Below are positions 1 to 10,681 of a stretch of 64,000 nt of DNA, piece by piece; positions within the stretch are counted from its first letter, which is position 1; each line of letters begins with the position of its first letter. Position numbers and translations under genes: made by a program. The notes under the pieces are model-generated. The model worked only from the letters and a program-made list of their open reading frames with translations. It was not told where the DNA came from and made no database searches. The DNA is from Symbiodinium natans. Taxonomy: Eukaryota; Sar; Dinophyceae; Suessiales; Symbiodiniaceae. The stretch covers positions 214,001-278,000 of the forward strand of contig CAJNDS010001236.1 in NCBI GenBank assembly GCA_905221605.1, given 5' to 3'.

Positions 1-240
1 TCAGCTGCACTAAGAGATTTTACCGGGACATTTTTTGGAGCAGGGAGTGTCTCTGCTGAGCAGCAATCGGACCATCACACCCTCGAACTGCTGCTTCTCT
101 CCTGGTGTTCGGCTGCGCTAGCAGACTACTACATTCGATTTATCGGTGATCTGAGGGGGAGGCTCTCGGGCTTCTTGGAAGCTTTGCTGAAGGACAGCAG
201 GCTGCCACATGCATCGATCCACTCCTTGACTTAACACGAC
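1..240 (+). CDS. 3' part of an unrecognised gene, cut by the window edge
   Basis: Reading frame 1 is open from the first base to a TAA at 238-240, giving about 79 residues with normal protein composition: a short stretch rich in Gly and Phe, a Leu run (LELLLLSW), an aromatic patch (ADYYIRF) and an amphipathic helix (GRLSGFLEALLKD). No methionine lies in the frame, so this is an internal or terminal exon whose upstream part lies outside the window. I do not recognise the family. Dicodon usage looks protein-like, and the opposite strand is less convincing. If real, it converges on the minus-strand fragment at about 401-489. Confidence 0.4.
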
Positions 241-400
241 AAATGCTTGTCACAGAATCTGAGAAGACATGAGTAGACTCACGACGAAAATTGTCAAAAC
301 AACACAGGAGAATCAGGAGATTCCCCTCCCGGAGATGCTTGTCAGCGGGTCCCATGATTGAGTTTTCTCAGAGCGGTGAGAGTTCTCTCCAAGGCACGGC

Positions 401-489
401 ACTCATGGTGTGCATGGCCTTGGCAGACTCGATGTAGCGCTGGTAAGCCTGCTGGCATCGGAAGACCAAGGTGAAGCTCAATACCAGGC
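401..489 (-). CDS. bestrophin-like channel exon (candidate)
   Basis: On the minus strand a CCCAG acceptor at about 490-494 is followed by a frame reading LVLSFTLVFRCQQAYQRYIE and then SAKAMHTM. The pattern of a hydrophobic helix, LVFR, three residues, AYxR, then E matches the conserved motif of the bestrophin/UPF0187 anion-channel family, where it follows the second membrane helix. Two upstream open stretches on the same strand (about 895-1110 and 1580-1790) are hydrophobic and could be earlier exons. The rest of a bestrophin would need about 200 more residues to the left, where only 160 bp separate it from the plus-strand edge fragment. The gene is therefore either broken or its later exons lie outside the window. 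Assignment rests on one motif. Confidence 0.35.
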
Positions 490-894
490 CTGGGCACGGA
501 AAAGATCTGAAATTCACAGCTGATCAGCTGGTCAGCATGCTTCGGGGGTAGCTGCTTCTCTGCGTTTGTGTGTTACGTCAAACAGCTTGCTTCTAAACCG
601 TAACCCTGAAGCAGTCTTGGCCTGGCGCCTGATTGGACCCGAATTCTGTGAGCCGAGTGGAAGCCCTCCCAAGTCTCCATCTCTGACCCCTCTCTCTCTC
701 TCTCTCCATCTCTCTCGGGCTCTGGAGTACTTCTCTTGGTGTCGAACTGAATGCGCCGTACACGGAGCCGTCCGTGATCAAGTCCAAGTCATCCAGGCCT
801 CTGGAAGTTGGCTCCCACTCTTGAGGGGCTTGAACTGGGTTTGATTGTGTTGCGCTTTAGGTTGACCAGCAAACACTGAGATTATTCCAGTATC

Positions 895-1110
895 CCAACT
901 TGTAGCACAATACGTAAGAAAGCATGTTGAGCAACCACGAATACTAGGGGCAGCGGGATGTGAATCCTCCGGAATGAAATTTGCAGAGGAGCGGGGTCGT
1001 GGTTCGGCAGTCTCAGGAAAAATCTGGGGCCCATGCTGAGTTGCTCGGCTTGGACAAGGGCTTTCAGCACAATCACCGTGACCACGAATGGAAGTGCAAT
1101 CAGCGTCGCC
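895..1110 (-). CDS. hydrophobic exon, possibly upstream part of the bestrophin-like gene
   Basis: The minus frame is open for about 70 residues, with a hydrophobic start (ALPFVVTVIVLKAL), then MGPRFFLRLPNHDPAPLQ, then a second hydrophobic patch (LPLVFVVAQHAFLRIV). It reads as a membrane-protein exon and lies upstream, in transcription order, of the bestrophin-like exon at 401-489. No specific family match is seen for this segment alone. Splice sites were not fixed. Confidence 0.3.
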
Positions 1111-1579
1111 TGCTCAAGATCTGACTAAAAACCTGCGACCTGCGAAGCATGCTTTATTCATACTTCAGGTCCACATCTGTGAGCCTTGGGGAAGACGCTG
1201 CCATGGCACTTGCAAGACAAGGAGACGATACTCTTGTTGTCATACAGGATCATGCGGCTCGATCATCTTCACCATAAGCCCCCAAGCGCAGATAGGCGCG
1301 GGAACTCGAAACCGAAAGATGCGGTTCAGGCAGAGAACAACAACGCACTTAAGAGAAATGCCAAGATGGTTTCTGTATCATAGCTTGATCAATTGAGCTT
1401 CTGAAAGCTACTGCAACTGGCAACTGTTGCTCTGCACCTGCAGCTTTGGCACTTGGGACGGGAACAGCACCGACCTAAGTGGCACCGTGGCACTCTCTCA
1501 ACTGTCAGTACGATGCGATTAACATCGCCTATATGGAACATAGCATATATCACCATAAGCACCCCTCTCCTTGCGCACC

Positions 1580-1790
1580 CCCGCTCCTTAGGAGTGGGCT
1601 TGGCTCCGTCGCTGCGATCCATGCTGCTGGGGACCACCAGCAAGCCCCAAGCGACCAACTGGCAAAGAGGGTGCGCCGTAGACTCGTAGAAGCCAGGGAT
1701 TTGAGAAGTTGAGGCTGAGTACAGCACCGCAAGCAAGAACAATGCGAAGGGGAGCACGTCCTGCCGTGAGAGGCAAAGCTCTGGGTCGGA
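1580..1790 (-). CDS. candidate membrane-protein exon
   Basis: The minus frame carries two likely membrane segments (VLPFALFLLAVLYSA and LCQLVAWGLLVVPS) separated by a short polar loop. It lies about 500 bp upstream of the hydrophobic exon at 895-1110 on the same strand and could belong to the same gene. All three minus frames are fairly open here, so frame choice rests on the hydrophobic pattern alone. No family is recognised. Confidence 0.25.
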
Positions 1791-1817
1791 AGTCCATTCG
1801 TGCAGTAGCATCCAAAT

Positions 1818-1892
1818 GTATGTATGTGTGTGTGTGAAAGAAATATAGACTTATCTATAAATATATATATATATACACACACACTTACAATT
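1818..1892. repeat. TG/TA/CA microsatellite
   Basis: Alternating TGTATG, TATATA and ACACAC runs. The ORFs that cross it are low-complexity artefacts. Confidence 0.9.
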
Positions 1893-2699
1893 AGCACAGC
1901 ACTCACACCCTAACACCCATTCACAGACACACGCATTCACGGACGTAGACAGCCTCACTCATTCGTTCATTCCATGCCATTGCGTGTTTTCATGTCATTT
2001 CATGAGGCAGCATATTCTCGCCCCCAATCACTGCCAAGATCTTGTACATTCAGAGCAGGGAAAAACATCCACGAATGAAGCCCGCAACCGTCATGCGGCC
2101 AGCAGCCACTTCTTTCTTGCAGGAGATGCCTGCATTTCCAGTTATGGTTCCTTTTTCCCGGCCTTTGGCCCCAGCCCGCCTATTCGTGCCGCTCTTCTCT
2201 CTTTTGTTTCTCTGGCGCAAACTCCTCGAACGCGCGGTCGCAACACAGAGCGGGTCCAGTGGCGTCAGAGGCCCAAAAAGAAGAAGGTGGTGCGGCCATG
2301 AATTCCCTCAACATCAAATCAAACAGTAACACAGCGCCTTCCCCGACTCAGGGCAACCACGCTGTTGGAGCAGAAGTGGGGTGATGAAACAGTATGTCAA
2401 AATGTCTTCTTGTTTGTACTTACATGTTTTTTGCAGCACATCACAGGGAAATGGCAATAACCAACACTGATACAGGAATTAACGTACAAACCTATGTGCA
2501 CATACCATAAGCATATACATATACCTATAACACATATATATATATGATGGATAGATGCACATCTAATCGTACATACAGATATGTCTAAAGTATCAAAATT
2601 TAAAACTCCAACACAGTGACTTTAAGTGCGCCATACTTCTTATATGTCCTCACTTTCTGAAGCAACTCTATCCATACCAGGCGTCGAGTTCTGGAGCTG

Positions 2700-2950
2700 C
2701 ATGTTCAATCTGGGGTGCGGGCGTCTGCCGTGACTTCGCCGAAGCCATCCTTGGGCAAAGGCACCGCAAGGCCCAACGCCTCAGCTGCATGGCTTTGGGG
2801 GCTCTGGGGGGCTTTCGGAGCGTGTCGTGCGAACAACTCCAGCAACTTCCTTCTCCCAGGAACCGTAAGTTCGCGAAGCTCCCAAGCAATTCCCCTCCCT
2901 TGCCTTGGCTCCCTCCTCGGTCGTGGGATCGTACACCTATACGGCAGCAA
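2700..2950 (-). CDS. unrecognised terminal exon (candidate)
   Basis: A minus-strand frame contains RRKLLELFARHAPKAPQ and, near its end, LPKDGFGEVTADARTPD before a TGA at about 2705. It looks like the C-terminal exon of a soluble protein. The stretch is GC-rich and other frames on both strands are also open, which weakens the call. No family is recognised, and no neighbouring exon could be joined to it with confidence. Confidence 0.22.
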
Positions 2951-4077
2951 CTAAGGCTTGGTAAAGCTATGCAGAGTAGGAAGTGCCGAAGCACGAGAGC
3001 TTCATGACCCCCATGCTCTCAGAAAACTTAAAACTCCTGCCTCATCGCTTCCTGTTGACACAACTCTCCAGACAGTGCTGAAGAATTGCCCGAGGTTCGG
3101 CATCTGGCGCAGTAGTGCTGCTCTGGGCGCTCAGGGATCTCAGATGCGTTCACTTCTTATCCGAGCCCTGACCTCGAAGGCGTGGGCGGGGGCGGGTGCT
3201 CCGGCCACGAGACCCAGCAGAGCTCCGGCCCGCGCATCCTGCCACGGACTGGAACTGGAGGGCGGACTACAAGACTTTCAGGGCAACATGGAAGGGCCCG
3301 TGCCCTGTCGGAGACGACTCTGGCCGCTCTGGGCGGTGCAAGAAATGCGTTGACCTGGCCCGAAATGGCCTCAGGCTAGCTGGAGCAAGAGGTGGACATT
3401 TTGGTAGCACCTTTTCGGCTTGGGCTCCGGCTCTGTACAGGAACACTGCAAGTAGTGCGATTGCACACCGAGCGGGCCGTGCCTGAAGAGAACGTATGGA
3501 CACATCTGCTGCTGTGCACAAACGTACGCCGAAACAAGTGGCTTCTGAGTCTGGCACACGAGACGTCATGACACGAAGCTCTCTGCGAACTCTGCAACGA
3601 GTCGGAACGAGTCCAAATTCAGTACGCTGCGAGAAGCTGTCTGCGAGCTGCCGGTGGCCTGCTGTAAGCTCGTTACCGTCAAAGCTGTCATGATGTGCCC
3701 CTTGTTCTAGAATTGCTGCAGGCGCAGTGATGCCACATGCGCTCTTGTCTCCGAAGCTGTGAACCAGGTGAGGCGGGCATGTCATTTGCATCTGCCTGAC
3801 TTCGAAGGCAGCCAGAAAACGAATGTCCAACCGGCGCCGAAAATTTCTCAGGAACGCCACATGCACCCGCTCAGACTCCCTTTGGGAGAAAATTTCGGTG
3901 ACACTCTCCAACTCTCACAGCTTTCATCGCTTGAACCGCTCGTGAAGCTCTCAAAAGCCCAAGAAGCGCCCGTCCGCGCCCCTGCGCGCTGGGAGTCAAA
4001 AGTGGAGACGTCAGTGCTTTGGCTTGTAGGGGCTTTCGAATCTCGAAGGGCAGTTGAACAAAGGCTACAGTCGCCAC

Positions 4078-4120
4078 AGTACTTCGTGACCCCGCTACAG
4101 TACTTCGTGACCTCGCTGAG
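4078..4120. repeat. tandem duplication of a ~20-bp unit
   Basis: ACAGTACTTCGTGACC is present twice in a row, separated by CGCT/CCGCT, with one base difference. No function is apparent. Confidence 0.8.
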
Positions 4121-4449
4121 TTTCAAAGCAATCTGGCGGCACGTGCCTCCATTCCTGCTACTCTAGGGCAGATTCGGAATTCAACGTGGCCTTTTTGCAA
4201 AAGCCCCTAGTATTTCCCAGCAGCTCAACAGCAGTTCTGTACGGGGAGTCAGAAACACATCATCGCAGAGCTACTGCGACGCATCTCAGAAGCATCAAAT
4301 GTCAAGCCATGCCCCCGAAGAGGAACCAACCCAAATTGTTTGCATCGTTTGTGGGCCTCCTGAAACTTTCTGGGCCTCTCAGGCATGTGAAGCTCAGGCG
4401 AAGCTAAACATTAAATATTGGAAGGTATCGAAACTTTGAATTTTCCCAA

Positions 4450-4615
4450 CCTGAGTCACAATCCCCGCCGTGTATCCCACGAAGCACTACGTGGCGTACG
4501 TGGAATGCAACTGGAAGCGGAGTGTTCGCTTGTGGCACTTGCACGCTGAGAGCTCCGGAGCCATGCAAGATCCCACCATTGGCATTATCAACATGCACGC
4601 TTCATGTAACTTTGC
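4450..4615 (+). CDS. unrecognised exon (candidate)
   Basis: A plus frame reads through HYVAYVECNWKRSVRLWHLH and DPTIGIINMHASC before a stop near 4620. Its composition (Trp, Tyr, His, Cys) is unlike the low-complexity surroundings. No family is recognised. The opposite strand is also open, so the strand is uncertain. Confidence 0.2.
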
Positions 4616-5164
4616 TGAGTACTGATGGCCTCACATGGTCGCCGGCCGCTCTGCAGGCATCTGCCATGAACCCTGCCACCAGAGATGTCAGGCATTTGAG
4701 GTTCTCGACATCTTCACATCGCTGGGAAGCGGGCGCATGTTGGCGGGCTGCACAGGCCGAGCAGCTTCTGTGCCTGCCAAGTTCCGCTCTTCCGAACTAT
4801 GGCGAAGAGGGTCATATTGCCGGCACCGCAAAAGTCACAAGTTCTGACACATGCGACGCCCCCTTTGATCCACCGCTCGGAGCGCTCTCTGAGCTCTGAG
4901 AGGGGGGAGTCTTCAGGCCGAAGGCCAGTCCAGACGCCCCCAGCGAGCAGGCACAGGAGGCACACGGCCTCCCGGCCTCGCTCCTCTGGCTTCACAATAT
5001 GCGGATCGCAGCTTGCGGGAAGAAGCTCCCTCTCTCTCTCTTTCTACGATGTCTTTCGTTGCGCCCCCCGCCCCTCTTCCCCCCCCCCATTGCAGAGCTT
5101 TCTCCCCCTCTCAAGTTTTTCGTCCCCCCCATCCCCGTCCAGGTGTCTCCTTGGCTCGGCTCAA

Positions 5165-5440
5165 TGGACTCAATGCTCAGCCGGGCCTGGGAAGCTGCGC
5201 TGAGGAAGAGCCGAAAAGCAGTGCACACGGCGCAGCAGGGCCCCCCCCCCCCCCCGGGCCTTCTCACGCAGCTTGTCACTGCCGAAGACGAAGACCTCTC
5301 TCAGAGAGCTTTTGGGGGCTTTTGGGCTCTGCTGCTGCGGGAGAGAGTCATGCGGGAGAGAGTCATGGAACAGAGGACCACGCACGCCGACTCACGCTCA
5401 CCAGCTTCGGGACATGCGTTTCCAAAGCTCAGTACGAATT
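5165..5440 (+). CDS. unrecognised exon, possibly N-terminal (candidate)
   Basis: A plus frame begins with an ATG near 5164 (MDSMLSRAWEAALRKSRKA). It then passes a poly-Pro stretch coded by a C run and reads LVTAEDEDLSQRAFGGFWALLLRERVM. The mix of charged helix and Trp/Phe looks like coding sequence. Two in-frame copies of a 15-bp unit containing GAGAGAGTCATG lie near 5339-5368. The C run at about 5240-5255 is slippage-prone and would disrupt the frame if its length were misread. No family is recognised. Confidence 0.28.
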
Positions 5441-6179
5441 GTCGTCTCACACTGAGCAATCCTTGTAAGAGCTGGTCTTGCAAGCTTGCCGGTTGTACAG
5501 TCAGCTGTGTCAAGCACGCTTGCCGTTTAGAATTTTGCATCGTCATGAGTAGCGTGCCTGTTGAATCCACTTGGTCTAATCACCTGCCCGAGTACCGGAT
5601 CGCTCAAAAGGCTGTCACTGCCTATGGCTTTGTGATTCGGGACCCCGCTGAGTGACCGGATGTCGGTGCTGATCCCGTCCTCTATGTATCAAGCCCCCCC
5701 CCCTCCCCCCGCAATCTCTGCACGACATGTCTATCCAAGCCATGATGAAGCCCGTCATTCTTTCAGGCTCATTGCCGGGGCCTTTCACCTTGCCATGTAC
5801 AACAGCGCCCCTTTTCTCCTCACGAACCTCTATGTTACAAACCTCAAGAGTTACATTCCTACCACTTCACTGCATCGAAGGCCGGTGGTCCAAAACATCA
5901 CACCAGGTGAGGGGGACCCAGGGGGACACGAAGGGCTCAACTCGAGCTCGACCCACTCACAGCTCCTGCAAGTAAGCCGCGGGCTCGAGCCACAGACTCG
6001 CTGTCGGACCTGATTTTTAGCCACGAACGGTGCGCTTCTGGTATAAGCTAGAAAAGAAATGGCAGGGGCTGTGATCAGACACTCAGGGCTCTGCTCTGGA
6101 ATCGGCGGAGGTGGGGACTCACACTCCATCGGCAGCACGCGGATCTCCTACAGGACCCTACGGGTAAATTTCAAGGCGG

Positions 6180-6560
6180 CTCGCGGGTGTGATCAGAAGA
6201 CGTCCTGTCGCTGCCGCTTGGCCTGACAAGAAAACAACACGACCTCGATTCGTCGATTGCAAGGAGCTTCGAAACCGGAGCCGGGCCTGTGGCACCTCCT
6301 CGGCTTCCCTCTCGGCCCTCTCGGCCTCCTCCTCCGCCTCTGTCTTCACCGTCGCCCGCGCGGCGGCGCCGCCGCCCCCCTCGGCCCGGCGCGCGCCGCC
6401 CCGGCGAGAACCCTTAGGTCGCCAGGTGACCAACAACAGCTCGCTCACCGCCAGCTCCTCAAAGCAGTTCGTTTCTCGGGATGCGCCACAACAAACCAAG
6501 GGAGACTCGTGCCTTGTCGGCCTCGGCCAAGGCATGGATCTGGGACTGCAGCGCCTCACT
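6180..6560 (-). CDS. possible C-terminal exons of the GT2 gene, or a separate gene
   Basis: Downstream of the clear GT2 exons, minus frames read ALQSQIHALAEADKARVSL (about 6490-6550), then SPLVCCGASRETNCFEELA (about 6450-6510), then a Glu/Arg-rich stretch (EAEEEAERAEREAEEVPQ, about 6290-6360). The CCGA segment vaguely recalls the C-terminal region of B3GNTL1-type proteins, but I cannot fix a frame-consistent splice path. The last part is low-complexity and GC-rich (several GGC runs). Confidence 0.25.
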
Positions 6561-6969
6561 CCAACCTCAGAGGAAATTGAAAGCTCTCTGCTCTCTCTAC
6601 TTCTGATCAATTCGGGATCTGTAAAATCCGGTGCGAAAACCGGCCCCACCTCACATCCCAAAATATCCCAAGGAGCTGAGGAGCGTGTGGCCAGTACCTG
6701 GCTCGCAGGCTCGCAGGAGACAACTCCAGCATGTTTTCCATGGTCAAGGACGGGCGCACTCCAAATCTCCACTCGGCGTACCTGGTCAATTTCGTGCGCA
6801 CGGCCCTGAAGAAAGGAAAAGATTCTGACGCTGACATGGCAAAGCCGGCAAAGCCTGCGGCGGCAAAGAGCGGAGCAGGAAATGGGCCTGCTCGCTCTTC
6901 AGCACAAAAGAGCTACGGCCAAAAACACAAAAGCACTGCACAGCTGCATTGAAGTTGTTAAAGAAAAGT

Positions 6970-9302
6970 TGTTTTGGCCTTGCAGTTTCGGAGTCGATCG
7001 ATGCCACATCTCCCATGGTTCCTCCGTGCTGTTGAGGGTGTCAAGGATGGGAGGAGACGGATCCAGCTTGCAATAGCGCCTAGTGCTCTGAAGCACGTGC
7101 TGTCGCCATCCGTACAGCTCGTCCTTCACCTCCAGGCTTGTGGCGAACTGCAGTGTCTTTTTCGACTTTGAAATGAAGATTCAAGGTCTCTTCCGGATAG
7201 CTGAGCTCTGCCGGCAGGAAAGCAGCTGACCTTGCCGATGCGAGATCCAGCTTCTGCCAGACGCCTCAGAGTCGACCACCAAAGAGGGCCAAGAGTGCCA
7301 CTTCCCATGCTTGTTGCACCTCTTCATACCGAAGCTCGGAAAATGATGCAAACTGAGTGGCATCCAGGTATCAATGTCGATGGGCCAGCCCGGCAGATCC
7401 CGATAGCCCTTCAACGTGTCCCAGAGGAGTGACCTGCAGCTCGGGACACTCCCTCAAGGCCTCCCAGCCCAAGCTGGGACAAGACGTGACAAGACACAAA
7501 TCCCAGTTGCCTCGGGTAAAGCCCCGACTGGTGCAGCCCAGGTATTTCCACGAAGCGATTCAGCAGCAGCTCCTGAAATTTGTATAGACGCATGTATATA
7601 TATATATATATACTGTACATATATATATAATATGTATATTATACATATATATATATATATACATATATATGTGCATACATTAGTGTATCTGTGCCAGGGG
7701 AGGTGCCATTTGACTCACACACATCAGACAAATTCTTAAATTCCAGACCTCCGGCTCGAGGAGGTTGTTCTGCCACTGCACGTAGCGCGCCATGCCCTTG
7801 ATCGGGCAACGCTCTGGGCGACTCTCCAAAGAAAGTCCAACCCCCCCCTCGCCTCAGAGACTGAGCCGAAGATTTTCACCCCGCTGCAGACGCCTGTCCA
7901 GTCGGGGTGCCTGAAGGTTCTTCAGCAGGCTTCTTCAGGGTTTCTGGGCCGAGGGTCTGGTGGTTTGGCCCTTCTGTTGTGTAGAAGGAGGCCAAGGGCG
8001 CTACATGAGGCTCAGCCCTAAAGTTCAGGCTGCGTGGGCCTTCGGAGGGCTTCGAGGAGGAGGGCGAAACGCTCGGGGTCCCCGCGGTCGTCCGCGTCCA
8101 TGAGGCCGACCAGCTGGCAGGTGGCTGCCTCCAAGCAGGCCTGGTTCTGTTTGAGACTTGTCAGGACTTTTTCGGTTCATAGCCACAAAAACAAACACCT
8201 TCTCCCTGTTTTTGTGGCATTCCATGTGAACGTTCAAGCCCCGCGACGTTCTGCGCTGCTCCTTGGCCGCGGCCGCCGCTGCTCCTTAGATCCCGCATGG
8301 CAAACGTGGCAATCCAGACGGCGCGAACGACAGCCCTGGACAGCGGACAGCAGCAAGTCCATAACAACGAATTATGGGCCTGTGCATGCTCGTGCTAGCT
8401 GTACCAGTGGCCAGGGTTCAGAACAACCAGGCGATGCCCTGTTGCACGCAGCTTCGCAGCAACCTTCGCCGGTCCCGGAGCGCTCTCCTCCTCGCCTGGC
8501 CATGGCACCTGGCACAGGCGCTCTCGAATGCTGCGAGTCTGTGAGCCTTTGGAAGCTGCAAGGACAGAGGCAGCAGTACAATATGTATGGGGCTCGCCGC
8601 CGTCCTCCCCCATGATCCACACATCTTCTGTTCTCTTTGGGGGGGGGGGGGGGGGGGATCCCCGAACTGTTCGTAGGCACTTTCCAGTTTCCACTTTTTT
8701 CCAACCAATACTTTCCACTTTCCCTTTCCGTGCCTAGGGCCCCCCCCCCCCCCCCCACCCCCACCGGCCTCGCTCAACAGGCGGGGGCGGGGGGGGGGGG
8801 GAAGGTCCAAGTGGCTCTGAGACAAAACCATATTCCCATCCATATCCGCGGTTGGAGGGGCCGGTATGTGAATACAACATTCTATTTGTTGTTGACTGCA
8901 TATGATACCATATACAGCAGACAGGTAGACAGTCTGTTTCATTGATTCATTCGTGTGTGATGCACTCGAGCCTGCTGCACGAAGGCTCGCTCGTCGGGCG
9001 CTCCGACTGTTGGGGCTTCTGGGGTCTCCACAGTCTCCTTGGCGGCCCTCTTGTTGGGGTCCTCGTTTTCCCCTTCACTAGCCGCACTAACCCTGTCGGC
9101 GTCGGCATTCGTGCTCTCCTGCAGTTCCTTGAGCCACTCAGCAGAGCCATCGTTGCTGCCGTCGTCACAGACGAGGATCTCCAGCTTCGTGCTGCTGGAG
9201 GCCAGGTCATGTACAGCCCAAGGCAGGAACGGCATGCCATTGCGGCATGGCATGATAACCGATATCATGCCTGTCCATGGCACAGGATCAACACCACAGT
9301 GT
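6970..9302 (-). CDS. family 2 glycosyltransferase, B3GNTL1-like
   Basis: At least eight short exons are readable. About 9120-9302 holds the GT-A nucleotide-binding start (ISVIMPCRNG, then EILVCDDGSNDGS). About 8419-8475 reads KVAAKLRATGHRL. About 8248-8290 reads GRGQGAAQN. 8041-8140 holds the DxD-type motif LVGLMDADDRGDPERF. 7749-7814 reads CPIKGMARYVQWQNNLLEPE. About 7508-7580 reads NRFVEIPGLHQSGLYPR, about 7361-7412 GYRDLPGWPIDIDTWM, about 7076-7135 ELYGWRQHVLQST, and about 6972-7014 GRCGIDRLRNCKAK. The order matches B3GNTL1-like GT2 enzymes, whose animal member galactosylates queuosine in tRNA. The substrate here is inferred only. The true start and the C-terminal exons were not found. Splicing uses GC-type donors, for example after the DADD exon (AAG followed by GCCCAC). 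Confidence 0.72.
7590..7680. repeat. TA/CATA microsatellite in a GT2 intron
   Basis: A TATATA run interrupted by TGTACAT and ATGTATAT units, lying between the GT2 exons at 7508-7580 and 7749-7814. Confidence 0.9.
8639..8756. repeat. paired poly-G and poly-C runs
   Basis: A run of 19 G (8639-8657) is followed about 80 bp later by a run of 17 C (8740-8756). They could pair as an inverted repeat and are sequencing-error hotspots. They lie in an intron of the GT2 gene. A further broken G run lies at about 8781-8801. Confidence 0.85.
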
Positions 9303-9973
9303 GACTGAAATCCATGACTCTACATTGAAGATCATTGAAGAAGGAGCGGCGAGGGTGTTGGGACGCCTTGGGCAGGTGCAAAGTGTAAGGTTGCAACAGG
9401 AACTTTGTGGGTAAGCTTGTGCTCAGCCATGTTGGTTCTCGAGCTTCATTGTCTTGTGGCCAGCACAACCGCGCAGGAGGAAGTGTGTGTGAGGCCACAG
9501 GCTTCTGACACGGCAACAGAGTGACAAAGCAAACCAAACTTTCACAGCGTTTGCGTGAGCCTGATGAAGATGGGCCTGTCCGCATGGCGGGGAACTTCAC
9601 GTCCGACCTGTCCAGGACAGCTTGAGACTCTGCAAATTCCCTGGACTTACGTCGTGAGAGCTGCGTTGACGATTGCCATCAGTTTCTCGACTGGCTTCCT
9701 CCTGGTAGTTTTGCTGATGGGTGGTTCTGACTGTACCCTTCATTCACCCAGTCCGGTACTCCCCTAACTAGATTTCGTGCTGCTGTCCTGTCTCTCCAGC
9801 CAACATGCAGCAAATTCACTCGTTGTGCACTCGCGCAGCTGCCTTAACCCCATCCTTCTTCGGAAAGAAAAAGAACCTCAATCGGACGTCCTCACCCGGC
9901 CTGGAAGACACGGAAATCTCCGGGCGCATCCTAGTCAGCTTTGTCAGGGCATCGCTGTTTTGAAGCTGTGGAG

Positions 9974-10032
9974 CACACGCTGCACACATCTGCACACATC
10001 TGCACACATCAGCACACATCAGCACACTGACG
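9974..10032. repeat. tandem CTGCACACAT units
   Basis: Five or six copies of a 10-bp unit, (C/T)GCACACAT with AG/TG variants. It lies between the GT2 gene and the DUF2306-like gene, within a stretch where no minus-strand exon was recognised. Confidence 0.85.
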
Positions 10033-10104
10033 GGTGCACATGGGCGGCTTCCCGGCACAGGAACGTCCCAGTAGCCCTGGAGAGTCGACCAGCAAGAAAC
10101 AAAA

Positions 10105-10321
10105 GAAGCAGAACAGGACAAGCTTTGTGATTGAGCAATGGCTGGACAAAAGGTCGTCCGGGACAAAAGCGCACCTGTATCCCGGTCCAGAGGACTTGGA
10201 AGTAAGGAGGGCACTTTCCTCAGAGACAGCACAGAGGAGAGCCCTCGCAAAAAGGGACAGAGAGAAGGAAAACGAGGAAGATCGCGATGGAGACTCTGGA
10301 GACTGCTATGACATGCTATGA
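10105..10321 (+). CDS. charged C-terminal exon (candidate)
   Basis: A plus-strand frame ends at a TGA near 10319-10321. It contains KKQKKQNRTSFVIEQWL, then DLEVRRALSSETAQRRALAK, then an acidic tail (EKENEEDRDGDSGD). It looks like a nuclear or scaffold-type protein end, but the composition is biased and no family is recognised. It would be the only plus-strand gene in this block, so it is doubtful. Confidence 0.25.
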
Positions 10322-10681
10322 CGAAATGGGCACATCAGTCTTCCCGCCGTAGCCTGCCCCCCCAACTTGATATAAGCGCTTTGCTCGAAGCTCCACTTTG
10401 AGTGCAAGGCCTCAGACGAGATCAGAGAGCCGAGCCGAGTCTCTCAAAAAGACATTACCAAAAAAAACCAAAACAGAAAAAAGGGAGAGCTCTACGCGAT
10501 TGTGAGATATCGTGAAATTCTGTGCTGAGCAAGGATGTCTGCATGTCTCCATTCAGCATTTCTCTCCAATCACGTGGCGCGAGGCGCAAAAGCTCTGCGT
10601 AAGCGTTAAGAGCAATCATGTGCCCTCTATAGAGCAGATTTTCCAATGACGCTCGAACAGCGAAGCCGCAAAAGGCTCATT

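Noticed and set aside
3182-3486. Plus-strand frame with NWRADYKTFRATWKG and CKKC
   Set aside because: Suggestive of a Cys-containing exon, but the stretch is open in several frames on both strands and no partner exon or family was found.
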